Below are positions 16,631 to 25,227 of a stretch of DNA of 64,000 nucleotides, one piece after another. The stretch is from Streptomyces sp. NBC_01381. Its GTDB lineage: Bacteria > Actinomycetota > Actinomycetes > Streptomycetales > Streptomycetaceae. Within the stretch, counting starts at the first letter, position 1. Every line of letters starts with the position of its first letter. The position numbers were made by a program, and so were the translations under genes. The stretch is taken from NCBI RefSeq assembly GCF_026340305.1, contig NZ_JAPEPI010000002.1:2294001-2358000 (forward strand), written 5' to 3'. The notes under the pieces are model-generated. The model ran no database searches, was not told the origin of the DNA, and saw only the letters and a list, made by a program, of their open reading frames with translations.

Positions 16631-16732
16631 TCAGAAGTTCTTGACCAGCCAGGTCGCCACCCACAGGGTCATGGCCAGTGTCGCGAGGGCGCCGATCGCG
16701 AACGCGATACGGCGATAGTTCCTGCGCTTCAT
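16631..16732 (-). CDS. 33-residue single-pass membrane peptide
   Basis: A short frame encodes a positively charged head (MKRRNYRR), one membrane helix (about residues 9-30, IAFAIGALATLAMTLWVATW) and a VKNF end. GAGGTGGG precedes the ATG by about 2-7 bases. Positive-inside topology, strong hydrophobicity and the ribosome site argue for a real gene despite its size. Function unknown. It lies alone between decayed genes. Confidence 0.5.
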   Translation of the reverse strand: MKRRNYRRIAFAIGALATLAMTLWVATWLVKNF

Positions 16733-16839
16733 GTCCCACCTCGGAGGGGGTGCGTCCGCTCTCTACTCCAGGATGTACCCCCTCCGGCAGGCGCTTGACC
16801 GGCGCCGGTAGTGACACGGCGCGGCTTGCGCCCCATCAT

Positions 16840-17165
16840 GGGTGGGTCAAGGCGGAGCTGTACTCCCTGCTGGGGACCTCCGTCGCGGTCATCGTCCACC
16901 ATCTGGCGTTCGACTCCAGCTACGGGTTCGTGCATGCCGACGCCGCGATCAACCCGGAATCGGGGTGGACGTCGTCCGCGCACGCGGGGTTGTCCGTGGT
17001 GGCCGCTCACGTCGTACTGACAGCCCTGTGCGCCGTACTGCTGCACGGCGTGGATGCCACTCGGCGGCGCGTCCTGTACGCGGCCGGGCGGGGGTGGAAG
17101 GCGATGCGTGCGGTGCTGCGCAGGCTGTTCGTTCCTGCCTGCACGCCCCTGGACCTGACTGCCGT
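16840..17165 (+). pseudogene. Remnant of a four-helix-type small membrane protein
   Basis: One + frame encodes a protein-like stretch of about 100 residues with two membrane segments, LLGTSVAVIVHHLAFDSS and HAGLSVVAAHVVLTALCAVL, and a basic end. It has no start codon with a ribosome site. Upstream sequence in frame is unlike protein, and downstream it drifts into a random extension ending at 17280. This pattern fits the C-terminal half of a small Streptomyces membrane protein that has lost its 5' end. Confidence 0.45.
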
Positions 17166-17309
17166 GGGTGCCACTTGGCGCGCATGTCCACGACCCGGCC
17201 GGGCGCCACCCGTTCGAACTCTCCTTGTCGCCACGGTCATTCGCCGTGGCCCACCCCCTCATCGGCCGCTCGCCGTCTGACAGCCCTGAGCCGCCCCGCT
17301 GGCCTCGCA

Positions 17310-17600
17310 CAGCTCGCACCATTCCGATCTGGGGAAGTTCGCGGGCCGTCAGGTTCTGGTGGTCGGGGCCGGGCAGTCGGCGCAGGAGAGTGCGGCCCCT
17401 GCTGCACGAGGCGGGAGCGAAGGTCGAACTGCTCGTCCGTGCACCGGAGTTGGTCTTCGGCTCAGGTCCGGGGTCCGCACCGCATTGGCAGCCGGACACC
17501 CCGCTGGACCGTTCCTGGGCGTTGTACGCGGTGGTCCATCACGCGGCCGCCTTCCGGCTGCTGCCGCGCGAAGCGAGGCTCCCGGCCTGCGGGCCCGCGC
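17310..17600 (+). pseudogene. Frameshifted fragment of a flavin-containing monooxygenase / NAD(P)-binding oxidoreductase
   Basis: The frame at 17310-17385 encodes SDLGKFAGRQVLVVGAGQSA, the second dinucleotide-binding motif (GxGxSA) of FAD/NADPH monooxygenases. After a frameshift near 17390 the next frame continues with LLHEAGAKVELLVRAPELVF and, further on, AFRLLPREARL, in the order expected for that family. The FAD-binding N-terminus and the remaining C-terminus are absent. It is a clear relic of a once longer gene. Confidence 0.65.
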
Positions 17601-17676
17601 CGAGGTCGCCGAGTCGAGCGCCGCGACGACAGCCTCCTCGAAGAGCCGTCAGTGCTCTCTTCGCGGGGGTTGGGGC

Positions 17677-18276
17677 TCAGGCGTCCCGGGATGTCTGCTC
17701 AGCGTGGTGCAGGACGTGTTCCACCAGGGTGATCAGTACGTCCTTTCCCGATGCCCGGTCACGTACGTCGCACAGGGTGATGGGCACGTCGGGCGGCAGG
17801 TCGAGGGCGCGGCGCACGGACTCGGGGGCGTGGGTGCGGATGCCGTCGAAGCAGTTCACGGCGATGGTGAAAGGGATGCCGCGGCTCTCGAAGTAGTCGA
17901 CCGCCGCGAAGCTGTCCGCGAGGCGGCGGGTGTCGGCCAGGACCACCGCGCCCAGGGCGCCGGTGGCCAACTCGTCCCAGACGAACCAGAAACGGTCCTG
18001 GCCGGGTGTGCCGAAGAGGTAGAGGACCAGGTCGTCGGCCAGGGTGATGCGGCCGAAGTCCATGGCGACGGTCGTGGTTGTTTTGGTTTTCACCCCCTGA
18101 AGGTCGTCGACCGGGCGGGAAGCCTCGGTGAGCTGTTCTTCCGTGCGCAGCGGTCGGATCTCACTGACCGAGGCGACCAGGGTGGTCTTGCCCACGCCGA
18201 AGCCGCCGGCGACGAGCAGTTTCAGGGCGGTGAAGTCGGCGGCGGGTGCGGCTTGTTCAGAGTGCGCGGAGGCCAT
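17677..18276 (-). CDS. Conservon GTPase (CvnD type)
   Basis: A 199-residue small Ras/MglA-like GTPase. Walker A is GGFGVGKTT (about 24-32). The switch II region reads FGTPGQDRFW (about 88-97), and the guanine-recognition loop appears as VNCFD (about 138-142). In conservons this protein works with the kinase, roadblock and DUF742 partners at the membrane as a receptor-like complex. It is the last gene of the four-gene operon and overlaps the DUF742 gene by 20 bases. No P450 gene follows, unlike some conservons. Confidence 0.95.
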   Translation of the reverse strand: MASAHSEQAAPAADFTALKLLVAGGFGVGKTTLVASVSEIRPLRTEEQLTEASRPVDDLQGVKTKTTTTVAMDFGRITLADDLVLYLFGTPGQDRFWFVWDELATGALGAVVLADTRRLADSFAAVDYFESRGIPFTIAVNCFDGIRTHAPESVRRALDLPPDVPITLCDVRDRASGKDVLITLVEHVLHHAEQTSRDA

Positions 18277-18706
18277 TGATCACTTCTCGCAGGAGAGGGA
18301 TGTCGGGGCGTGCGGTGTGTGCGGGGGCGGCGGGCGGGGCGATGCTGATCAGGCCGTGGGTCGTCAGGTCGCCGAGCAGGACGCGTACGACACCGAGCGG
18401 GAGGCCCATGTCCGAGGCCAGGTCCGCGACGGGCCGCGGGCCGCTGCCGCACAGGGCCAGCAGATCGCGCTGTTCGGGCGGCAGCACAGGCCCGGCGGTG
18501 GCTCCGGTGGCTCGGACGACGGCCATCAGGTCGATGCGCTCGGCGCCGTTGTCCGTGTGGGCGCGGCCGGCGGTCATGGCGTAGAGGCGGACCAGAGGGC
18601 CTGCCGCCTCGTCGTAGCGGTCGGTCCAGGCGTCGGTGGTCCGGTCGGGGTGCGGTCCTGGCCGGTTCGGGTGCGGGCCGTGCCGGTTCGGGGGCGGGGT
18701 CGTCAT
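18257..18706 (-). CDS. DUF742 protein of the conservon (CvnC type)
   Basis: A 149-residue protein. After a Pro/His-rich lead of about 25 residues, the DUF742 core begins with GPLVRLYAMTAGR and continues to LLREVINGLRAL at the C-terminus, the usual DUF742 ending. A winged-helix-like part (VADLASDMGLPLGVVRVLLGDL) is visible near residue 95. ATG at 18706 overlaps the roadblock stop in ATGA and is preferred over a longer frame beginning at 18832. Confidence 0.93.
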   Translation of the reverse strand: MTTPPPNRHGPHPNRPGPHPDRTTDAWTDRYDEAAGPLVRLYAMTAGRAHTDNGAERIDLMAVVRATGATAGPVLPPEQRDLLALCGSGPRPVADLASDMGLPLGVVRVLLGDLTTHGLISIAPPAAPAHTARPDIPLLREVINGLRAL

Positions 18707-19164
18707 GGGGCGTCGTCGCCGTCCGTCCTCGTGGGGACGTCCAGGTGTTCGCGTACGCGCTCGACGAGGACCGCCATCTCGTACGCCACCAGGCCGATGT
18801 CGGCATGTCCGTCCGTGAACACGGCGAGGCACGAGCCGTCGCCCGCGGCCACCACGAAGAGGAAGCCGCCCTCCAGCTCGACCATCGTCTGGACGACGCC
18901 GCCCGCGTCGAAGTGCCGGCCCGCGCCCTTGGCGAGGGAGTGGAAGCCCGCGGCGATCGCGGCGAAGCGCTCGGACTCGTCGCGGCCAAGACCCGTGGAG
19001 GCCCCGACGCAGAGGCCGTCGCCGGAGAGCATCACCGCGTACCGGACCTCGGGGACTCGTGTCACCAGGTCGTCGAGGAGCCAGTCGATGCCCGCCCCCG
19101 GTCCCTCAGGGGTGTGGTCGTCCCTGCCGCCGCCCAGGCTGGTGACGTTGTAGGTCGGGGTCAT
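18703..19164 (-). CDS. Roadblock/LC7 protein of the conservon (CvnB type)
   Basis: A 153-residue roadblock/LC7-domain protein. It has the N-terminal helix IDWLLDDLVTRVPEVRYAVMLSGDGL (starting at about residue 26; only part quoted as key region) and the segment MVELEGGFLFVVAAGDGSCL near residue 90. These proteins bind and regulate the partner GTPase. ATG at 19164 overlaps the kinase stop in TGATG, so translation is coupled; a TTG one codon upstream is possible. Confidence 0.93.
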   Translation of the reverse strand: MTPTYNVTSLGGGRDDHTPEGPGAGIDWLLDDLVTRVPEVRYAVMLSGDGLCVGASTGLGRDESERFAAIAAGFHSLAKGAGRHFDAGGVVQTMVELEGGFLFVVAAGDGSCLAVFTDGHADIGLVAYEMAVLVERVREHLDVPTRTDGDDAP

Positions 19165-21485
19165 CAAAGACTTCCTTCAGTGGTGGTGTCCGGTTGTTCC
19201 CGCTGGGCCCGGCGGCGGCCGGAGCTGAGGGAGGCCATGGTGGCTCGGGCCGCCTCGGGCGAGCGCCGGGTCGAGCGGGGTGCCGGGGGTTCCGGCTCGC
19301 CCTTGCGCAGCTCGGGGGCGAGGTTCGCCTGACGGACTCTGCGCGGGAGTCCGTCTTCGGTGGAGGGTTCCCCGTCCTTGTCGGTGGCTGTGTCCGTGCG
19401 TTGGCGGGGGGACGGCTCCGGGTCATCCAACACGGGCGGAGGCGGCTCCGGCAGATCCGGCTCTGGCGGAACGGGCTCCGGCAGAACGGCCTTCGGCGGA
19501 ACAGGCGTCGGCAGGTCCGGCTCCGGAAGATCTGGCTCCGGAAGTGGACGCAGGCCCGGCTGCGGGGCCTCGAGGATGTGCCGCGGGATGACGATCAGCG
19601 CCGTCACTCCGCCGTAGACCGAGCGGCGCAACGTCACTTCGAGGTGCCGGCGCTGCGCGAGGCGGTTGACCACGAACAGGCCGAGCCTGCGGGAGTCGAG
19701 GAGGTCGACGTCCGTCGCGCGGATCCGCTCGTTGGCCGCGGCCAGCGCGTCGTCCCCCATGCCGAGACCCCGGTCCTCGATCTCCAGGACGGCGCCGGCA
19801 CCGACCTCTTCTCCGCGGACCACCACGGGGGTGTGCGGGGGCGAGAACTGGGCCGCGTTGTCGGTGAGTTCGGCGACGAGGTGCACCAGGTCGGCGACCG
19901 CGCTGCCGTCGAGCCGCAGATCGGGGATGCCCTCCAGGCGTACGCGCTTGATGTCCGCGGCCTCCGCGATGCCCGCCCGGACGGTGTCGATCAGCGGCAC
20001 CGGGTTGCGCCAGGCACGGCCCGGTGCGGAGCCGGACAGGATGAGCAGCGATTCCGCGTGCCGGCGCATGCGGGTCGTCAAGTGGTCGAGCCGGAAGAGG
20101 TCTTCCAGCTCCGTGGGGTCGTCCGTGCGGCGCTCCATCGTGTCCAGAAGCGCCAACTGGCGGTGCAGGAGGGCCTGACTGCGGCGGGCGAGGCTGACGT
20201 ACACGCCGGAGACGCCGGTGAGGACGGCGGCCCGGCCCGCGACGGCACGCAGGGCGGCCCGTTGGACGGTGGTGAGCGCGGCTCCGACCTGCCCTACCTC
20301 GTCCCGGATTTCGGTGCGGGCGAGCGGCGCCTCCTGGTCGAGGTCGATGTCCTCGCCGTTGTGGATGCGGCGCATCGCGGCGGGCAGCCGGGTGGCGGCG
20401 AGGTCGAGCGCGGTGTTGCGCAGCCTGGTGAGGTCGGTGACGAGACCGCGTCCGATCCGTACGGAGAGCAGCAAGGACACCGCGACGCCGACCAGGCCGA
20501 GAATCACCGCGAGGCCCGAACTGCCCAGTGTGGAAAGGGAGTAGGGCTCGGCTGTCGTGCCCGCCGCCGTCGCCCGGCGTTCGGCGTCGGCGAGGCCGGA
20601 GAGGGTCGGCACCGCACCCGCCCGCCACTCCTCGGCCGTCACGGCGCCCACGGCACGGGACGCACCGGCGTGCAGCACGGCGTCCTGGGCTTCGGTCACA
20701 CGGCTCGTGGCCCCGGCGTCAAGGACCTGGTGGTACGCGCCCGCATGCGGCGGCTTCAAGTCCGGTACCGCTGCTCGCGTCAGCTCACGCTGCAGCGCGA
20801 CGTCCCCGACGAACTCGCGGTACTGCGCGGGTGACATGGCTCCCGTCGCCCTGGCGGCGCCCAGCACCGCGTCCTGCCGGCTCAACGCCTCGCGGGCGCG
20901 GGCGAGTTCGATCACGTCACGGGAGTCCGAGCTCGCTTCGTGGCGCTCTCCGCGTTCGGCGCCGGAGAGCCCCGTACGCACCGCGAAGGCCCGGTCGACG
21001 GCGGTGGTATAGCGGGCGAGGAGAGTGTCCGCTCCAGTGGTGCGGTTCTTGGCGGACGCGCGGGTCGCGGTGAGCGACCGGGCACTGCCCTGGAGTCGTT
21101 GGATGCGGTCCGGCAGCGTGGTGTCGAGCGCGGCGATGTCGGTGGTGTCGGAGGCTATGCCGGAGCGCAGGGCGGTGACGGTCTTGTCGGTACGGGACGC
21201 GGCCGCGTCCAGGGTGCTCTCGGTCGCGGCGCTCGGGGCCGCGCGGTGGGCGACGGCCGCGGTGCGCTCGGCCTGTACGGCGGTGGTGAAATCCGAAATG
21301 GGCCTGATCAGAGCGGAGTTGATCTCCTTGAGCTGCTCGGTGGCCGAGACCTGGGATGCGGTGGTGACCGCGGCGTGGCCCCACAGGGCCATCAGCGAGA
21401 CGACCGGGACGGTCAGCAGCGTGACGACCTTGGCTCTGATGGATTTGGGGCGCAGCCGTTCGGGCAGCAGAGGGCGTTCGGGCAT
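19164..21485 (-). CDS. Conservon sensor histidine kinase-like protein (CvnA type) with nitrate/nitrite-sensing-type extracellular domain
   Basis: A 773-residue membrane kinase. Helix 1 is at about 17-37. An extracytoplasmic, mostly helical sensor of the NIT type covers about 45-320. Helix 2 (about 330-352) leads into a HAMP-like linker, then the dimerisation region (SRRSQALLHRQL near 455) and an HATPase domain with the N box LVAELTDNAAQFS near 545 and DRGLGMG near 580. The last 130 residues are Pro/Glu-rich with repeated PEPDLP units. The start at 21485 places the basic N-terminus just before helix 1; the longer frame to 21653 is not protein-like. It is the first gene of the operon. Confidence 0.93.
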   Translation of the reverse strand: MPERPLLPERLRPKSIRAKVVTLLTVPVVSLMALWGHAAVTTASQVSATEQLKEINSALIRPISDFTTAVQAERTAAVAHRAAPSAATESTLDAAASRTDKTVTALRSGIASDTTDIAALDTTLPDRIQRLQGSARSLTATRASAKNRTTGADTLLARYTTAVDRAFAVRTGLSGAERGERHEASSDSRDVIELARAREALSRQDAVLGAARATGAMSPAQYREFVGDVALQRELTRAAVPDLKPPHAGAYHQVLDAGATSRVTEAQDAVLHAGASRAVGAVTAEEWRAGAVPTLSGLADAERRATAAGTTAEPYSLSTLGSSGLAVILGLVGVAVSLLLSVRIGRGLVTDLTRLRNTALDLAATRLPAAMRRIHNGEDIDLDQEAPLARTEIRDEVGQVGAALTTVQRAALRAVAGRAAVLTGVSGVYVSLARRSQALLHRQLALLDTMERRTDDPTELEDLFRLDHLTTRMRRHAESLLILSGSAPGRAWRNPVPLIDTVRAGIAEAADIKRVRLEGIPDLRLDGSAVADLVHLVAELTDNAAQFSPPHTPVVVRGEEVGAGAVLEIEDRGLGMGDDALAAANERIRATDVDLLDSRRLGLFVVNRLAQRRHLEVTLRRSVYGGVTALIVIPRHILEAPQPGLRPLPEPDLPEPDLPTPVPPKAVLPEPVPPEPDLPEPPPPVLDDPEPSPRQRTDTATDKDGEPSTEDGLPRRVRQANLAPELRKGEPEPPAPRSTRRSPEAARATMASLSSGRRRAQREQPDTTTEGSL

Positions 21486-21594
21486 GGCGAAGCGTCTCCT
21501 TGGCGGAGCAGGAGTGTCTGGGGGGGGGGAGGGGAAGAGGGGAAGAGGCGAGCGGCGCGAAGGGCGCGGGGGAGTGCTGGGCTGCGACGCGGCC

Positions 21595-22377
21595 TCAGGC
21601 GGCCGGCAGCTCCACCTCGCGCAGCGGCCGTGCGGCGGCCTCGTTCTGGGCACGCTCTTGGGCGCTCGGCGACAGGGCGACGTAGGCGCAGGTCAGGAAG
21701 AGGAAGGAGCCGAGGACCACGGCCAGCGGCAGGATGAAGGAGGTGGCGCTCGCGCCGTCGAGTGCGGTGGTTCCGGCGTGGACGGAGACGGAGGCGGCCG
21801 CCATGCCCGTGTAGTGCATGCTGCTGACGGCGAGGCCCATGACGAGGGCGGCGCCGGCGGCGATCGCGGGGCCGCGGATGGTGAGCGCGGCCCACAGCGC
21901 GGCCGATGCGGCGACGATGGCGATGACCACGGAAGCGGCGGTGACGACGGGATCGTACGAAAGGTCGCCGTTGAGCCGGACCGCGGCCATGCCGATGTAG
22001 TGCATCGCGGCGACGCCGAGTCCGGTGCCGAGCCCGCCGAGCAGGACGGAACGGATGCGGGAGCCGCCGTAACCGGCGATGAAGACGCCGCCCCCGACGA
22101 CTCCGATGGCGACGATCAGGCTCAGCAGGGTGAGCGGGATGTCGTAACGGATCGCCGTGCCGTCGACGGTGTAGCCCAGCATCGCGATGAAGTGCATCGT
22201 CCAGATGCCGGCCCCGATCGCGATCGACGCGGTGACGAGCCAGTTCCTTCTCGATTTTCCCTCGGCGGCCAACGCCCGGACGGTGCAGCGCAGTCCCAGC
22301 GCGCTGCCGACGACGGCCATGGCGTACGACAGGGCCGGAGTGATCCAGCCGCCTGCCAGATGGTGCATGTGACCCAC
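21595..22377 (-). CDS. MHYT-domain integral membrane sensor protein
   Basis: A 260-residue protein with about seven membrane helices and three MHYT-type motifs: TMHFIAM near residue 60, AMHYIGM near 125 and SMHYTGM near 190. The motif is thought to bind copper and to sense oxygen, CO or NO. Unlike many MHYT proteins it has no GGDEF, EAL or kinase domain. GTG at 22377 has GAGAGG six bases upstream; ATG at 22368 is an alternative. It lies 109 bases upstream of the conservon and on the same strand, so it might share its transcript. Confidence 0.9.
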   Translation of the reverse strand: MGHMHHLAGGWITPALSYAMAVVGSALGLRCTVRALAAEGKSRRNWLVTASIAIGAGIWTMHFIAMLGYTVDGTAIRYDIPLTLLSLIVAIGVVGGGVFIAGYGGSRIRSVLLGGLGTGLGVAAMHYIGMAAVRLNGDLSYDPVVTAASVVIAIVAASAALWAALTIRGPAIAAGAALVMGLAVSSMHYTGMAAASVSVHAGTTALDGASATSFILPLAVVLGSFLFLTCAYVALSPSAQERAQNEAAARPLREVELPAA

Positions 22378-22610
22378 GGAATTCCTCTCGCTCAGCGAGG
22401 TCGGCCCCCCGACGGTCCGGGACGCTAACACGCAGGCGATCTTCCGCAACAGCGCTGGAATCATGGGGAAAAGCCGCCTACCAGCGGGTAGGCCCAAGAT
22501 CAGGGGGCACGCGGCGACAGCGCGTCCATCGCCCGCGAATTCAGGTGCGACCCTTGTCACGCCGCGCCTCGGGGCGCTTCGGGCATTGGGGTCGAGACAA
22601 CCGGAAGGTG

Positions 22611-23633
22611 TCACTCCGGCACGGAGTCGGCATCGGCATCGGCGCCGACCGCGGCATCGGTATCGGCACCCGCACCCGCACCCGCACCCGCACCCACACC
22701 CACACCCGCACCCGCACCCGCATCCGCCCAGCGCCGCCGGATCTCTCCCGCCTGTCGGTCGAGGCAGTCCATCAAGGTCGCGATGGTGGAGGCCGCCGAC
22801 GTGCGCAGGGTGACGACGCTGATCTCGCGCGCCAGGGGCTCGCCTTCGAGCTGTCGCAGGACGACGTCCGGATGCGGAGTCCCCAGGGCGAGGCGGGGGA
22901 TGACCGCCACTCCGGCGCCCGCGGCGACAAAGCCCTGGACGACCGCGTAGTCGTCCGTCCGCAGCGTGTGCACGGGCTGGAACGAGTGTTGCGCGCAGGC
23001 ACGGGCGAGAGCGCGGTCGCAGGGATCGCCGGGATCGGCGGCACCGATCCAGTTGTCCTCGCGGAGATCCTCCAGGCGGACGTGCGTCTGTCCGGCGCAG
23101 CGGTGGTCCTCCGGCAGCACCAACTGCAGTGGGTCGTGCAGCAGGGGATGCAGATCGAAGTCGTCGTCGAGGTCGAGCCGGTCGCCCGGCTGGGAGAAGA
23201 CGAGCGCCGCGTGCAGTTCCCGGGCCCGCAACCCCTTGAGCAGAGTGGGCAGTTCACCCTCGGTCATGGAGGCATGCACGCCGGCCTGGAGCAGCACCTT
23301 GACCGCGGGCGGCAGCAGGAGGGCGCCGGCGGTCGGGAAGGTCCCGATGTGCAGGGTGCGGGTGCCCAGCTCGGCCAGATCGCGGACCTCCCGCTCGGCC
23401 AGACCGAGCCGCTCCAGGACCGCTTCGGCATGCGGCAGCAGCGTGGCGCCGAGTTCGTTGAGCTCGGCTCCCCGCGGTCCGCGCTGGACGAGCCGGGCAC
23501 CGAAATGGGACTCGAGCGCGGCCAGGTGGTGGGTGATCGTCGGCTGGCTGTAGTGCAGCATCCGGGCCGCCGCCGCGAGTGACCCCTCGCGCGCGATCGC
23601 GGTAAGGACATGCAACTGACGAAGCTCAAGCAT
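22611..23633 (-). CDS. LysR-family transcriptional regulator
   Basis: A 340-residue LysR protein. The N-terminal winged helix starts at the first residue (LELRQLHVLTAIAREGS) with recognition helix SQPTITHHLAAL near residue 32. A periplasmic-binding-like effector domain covers about 90-295. The last 40 residues are an Ala/Gly/Val/Asp repeat encoded by the hexamer array at 22666-22725. ATG at 23633 is chosen because the DNA-binding domain begins there. The gene is divergent from the PLP enzyme at 23707, its probable target; CATAT-containing repeats lie in the 73-base space between them. Confidence 0.94.
   Translation of the reverse strand: MLELRQLHVLTAIAREGSLAAAARMLHYSQPTITHHLAALESHFGARLVQRGPRGAELNELGATLLPHAEAVLERLGLAEREVRDLAELGTRTLHIGTFPTAGALLLPPAVKVLLQAGVHASMTEGELPTLLKGLRARELHAALVFSQPGDRLDLDDDFDLHPLLHDPLQLVLPEDHRCAGQTHVRLEDLREDNWIGAADPGDPCDRALARACAQHSFQPVHTLRTDDYAVVQGFVAAGAGVAVIPRLALGTPHPDVVLRQLEGEPLAREISVVTLRTSAASTIATLMDCLDRQAGEIRRRWADAGAGAGVGVGAGAGAGAGADTDAAVGADADADSVPE
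22666..22725. repeat. Hexanucleotide minisatellite in the LysR coding sequence
   Basis: Ten consecutive hexamers: seven GCACCC, two ACACCC and one GCATCC. On the coding (minus) strand the array encodes the alternating Gly/Ala/Val tail of the LysR protein. The unit is a multiple of three, so changes in copy number would lengthen or shorten the tail without shifting the frame. Confidence 0.95.
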
Positions 23634-23706
23634 ATAGACAGCATATGGAGGGGTGTAGATAACTCCTGTGTTCCTCGATGACTGAAAGCCTGCGACGCTC
23701 GGCGGC

Positions 23707-25227
23707 GTGAACAGCACCGCCACCGCGGCAGTCGCCGCACGATGTCCTACCGCCGCAGGTCAGCACCATGCTCCGTACGCCGCGGCGCTGCAGGCCCACG
23801 CGGGCCGCGGCTGGCTCCGGCTGAATGTGCCCGGCCACGGGGCGGACACCGCCCGGTTCGATCAGCTGACGTCGCTCATGGGCCCCGACGCCCTCCGCCT
23901 GGACTTCCCGCCTCTCCTGGAGGGCCTCGATCTCGGCACCGGATCGCCGCTGGCCCAGGCACTCGACCTCGCGGCGGCCGCCTGGGGCGCACGCCGCACC
24001 TGGTTCCTGACGAACGGGGCGTCGCAGGGAAACCAGATCGCCTCGCTCGTGGCTCCGTCCCTGGGCCGCGCACTGGTCGTCCAACGCAGTGTCCATTCGA
24101 GCGTCATCGACGGTCTCGTCCTTTCCGGGCTGCGCGCCCGCTTCGTGCATCCGTCGGTCGACGCCGACCAGGGCATCGCGCACGGCATCACCCCTGAGGA
24201 CCTGGCCAAGGCGCTGGCGGAGCATCCGGACGCCGCGGCCGCCTACGTGGTGACTCCCAGCTATTTCGGTGCGGCGGCGGACGTCCGCGGCCTGGCCGAC
24301 GCCGCGCACTCCGCCGGCGTACCGCTGTTCGTCGACGAGGCCTGGGGCTCGCACTTCGGCTTCCACCCCGACCTGCCGGCCGGTGCCCTCGCCCAGGGGG
24401 CCGACCTGGTCGTCTCCAGCACGCACAAGCTGGCGGGCAGCCTCACGCAGTCGGCGATGCTGCACCTCGCCGAAGGACCGTTCGCCGAGCGCCTCGAGCC
24501 GCTGGTCGACCGTGCCTTCCGCATGGTCCAGTCGACGAGCGCGAGCGCGCTCCTGACAGCTTCACTCGACGTCGCACGCGCCGCTCTCGTACGCGACCGG
24601 GCAGCCATCGGAGCATCCGTGTCCACCGCCGACCAGATGCGACGAGTGATCCGCAGCCTTGGCCGCTTCGCCATCGTCAGCGACACCTTCGGGAGATTCC
24701 CCGACATAGCCGCCGCCGATCCCTTGCGGATCGCGATCGACACCCGCAGCGGCGGCATCAGCGGCCACGAGGCGCGGCACCGCCTGTCACGCGACCACCA
24801 GATCATGGTCGAGGTGGCGACGGACTCCGCGATCGTCGCGGTGGTGGGCGCGGGGTCCGTCCCGGACACGGATCGCTTCGTGGAAGCGCTGCACTGCCTC
24901 CCGTCCGCACCGCCGGACAGCGCGCCCACCGCCGACCGCCCACGGCTGCCTCCCCCCGGACCCGCACTGATGACGGCCCGCGAGGCCTTCCTCAGCCCTT
25001 CCCGGGCGGTACGCGCCGAGGACGCCGTGGGCATGGTCTCGGCCGACACCCTGGCGGCGTATCCCCCCGGAATCCCGAACGTGCTGCCGGGCGAGGTGAT
25101 CACACGCGAGGTGATCGACTTCCTCCAGCTCACTGCTGCGGCGCCCAACGGTTACGTACGCGGCGCACTCGACCCAGCTGTCGGGGGCCTTCGGGTCGTC
25201 GATGCCGGCGCCTGCTCCTCGCTCTGA
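23707..25227 (+). CDS. PLP-dependent Orn/Lys/Arg decarboxylase-like enzyme
   Basis: A 506-residue fold-type I PLP enzyme. The N-terminal segment LNVPGHG, the cofactor region TNGASQGNQ near residue 100, the Asp of FVDEAWGSHFGFHPD near 210 and the Schiff-base lysine in SSTHKLAGS (about Lys241) match the Orn/Lys/Arg decarboxylase major domain. The C-terminal motif YPPGIPNVLPGE near 455 also fits this family. It would decarboxylate a basic amino acid to a polyamine-type product; the exact substrate is not clear. GTG at 23707 has no obvious ribosome site. The gene is divergent from a LysR regulator, and its 3' end overlaps the convergent cytochrome b gene by 76 bases. Confidence 0.88.
   Translation: MNSTATAAVAARCPTAAGQHHAPYAAALQAHAGRGWLRLNVPGHGADTARFDQLTSLMGPDALRLDFPPLLEGLDLGTGSPLAQALDLAAAAWGARRTWFLTNGASQGNQIASLVAPSLGRALVVQRSVHSSVIDGLVLSGLRARFVHPSVDADQGIAHGITPEDLAKALAEHPDAAAAYVVTPSYFGAAADVRGLADAAHSAGVPLFVDEAWGSHFGFHPDLPAGALAQGADLVVSSTHKLAGSLTQSAMLHLAEGPFAERLEPLVDRAFRMVQSTSASALLTASLDVARAALVRDRAAIGASVSTADQMRRVIRSLGRFAIVSDTFGRFPDIAAADPLRIAIDTRSGGISGHEARHRLSRDHQIMVEVATDSAIVAVVGAGSVPDTDRFVEALHCLPSAPPDSAPTADRPRLPPPGPALMTAREAFLSPSRAVRAEDAVGMVSADTLAAYPPGIPNVLPGEVITREVIDFLQLTAAAPNGYVRGALDPAVGGLRVVDAGACSSL

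Noticed and set aside
19194..20834. 546-residue + frame opposite the conservon kinase
   Set aside because: Antisense shadow; the kinase motifs and operon overlaps are on the minus strand.
22666..22725. CRISPR-like array
   Set aside because: The unit is a 6-bp microsatellite without spacers.
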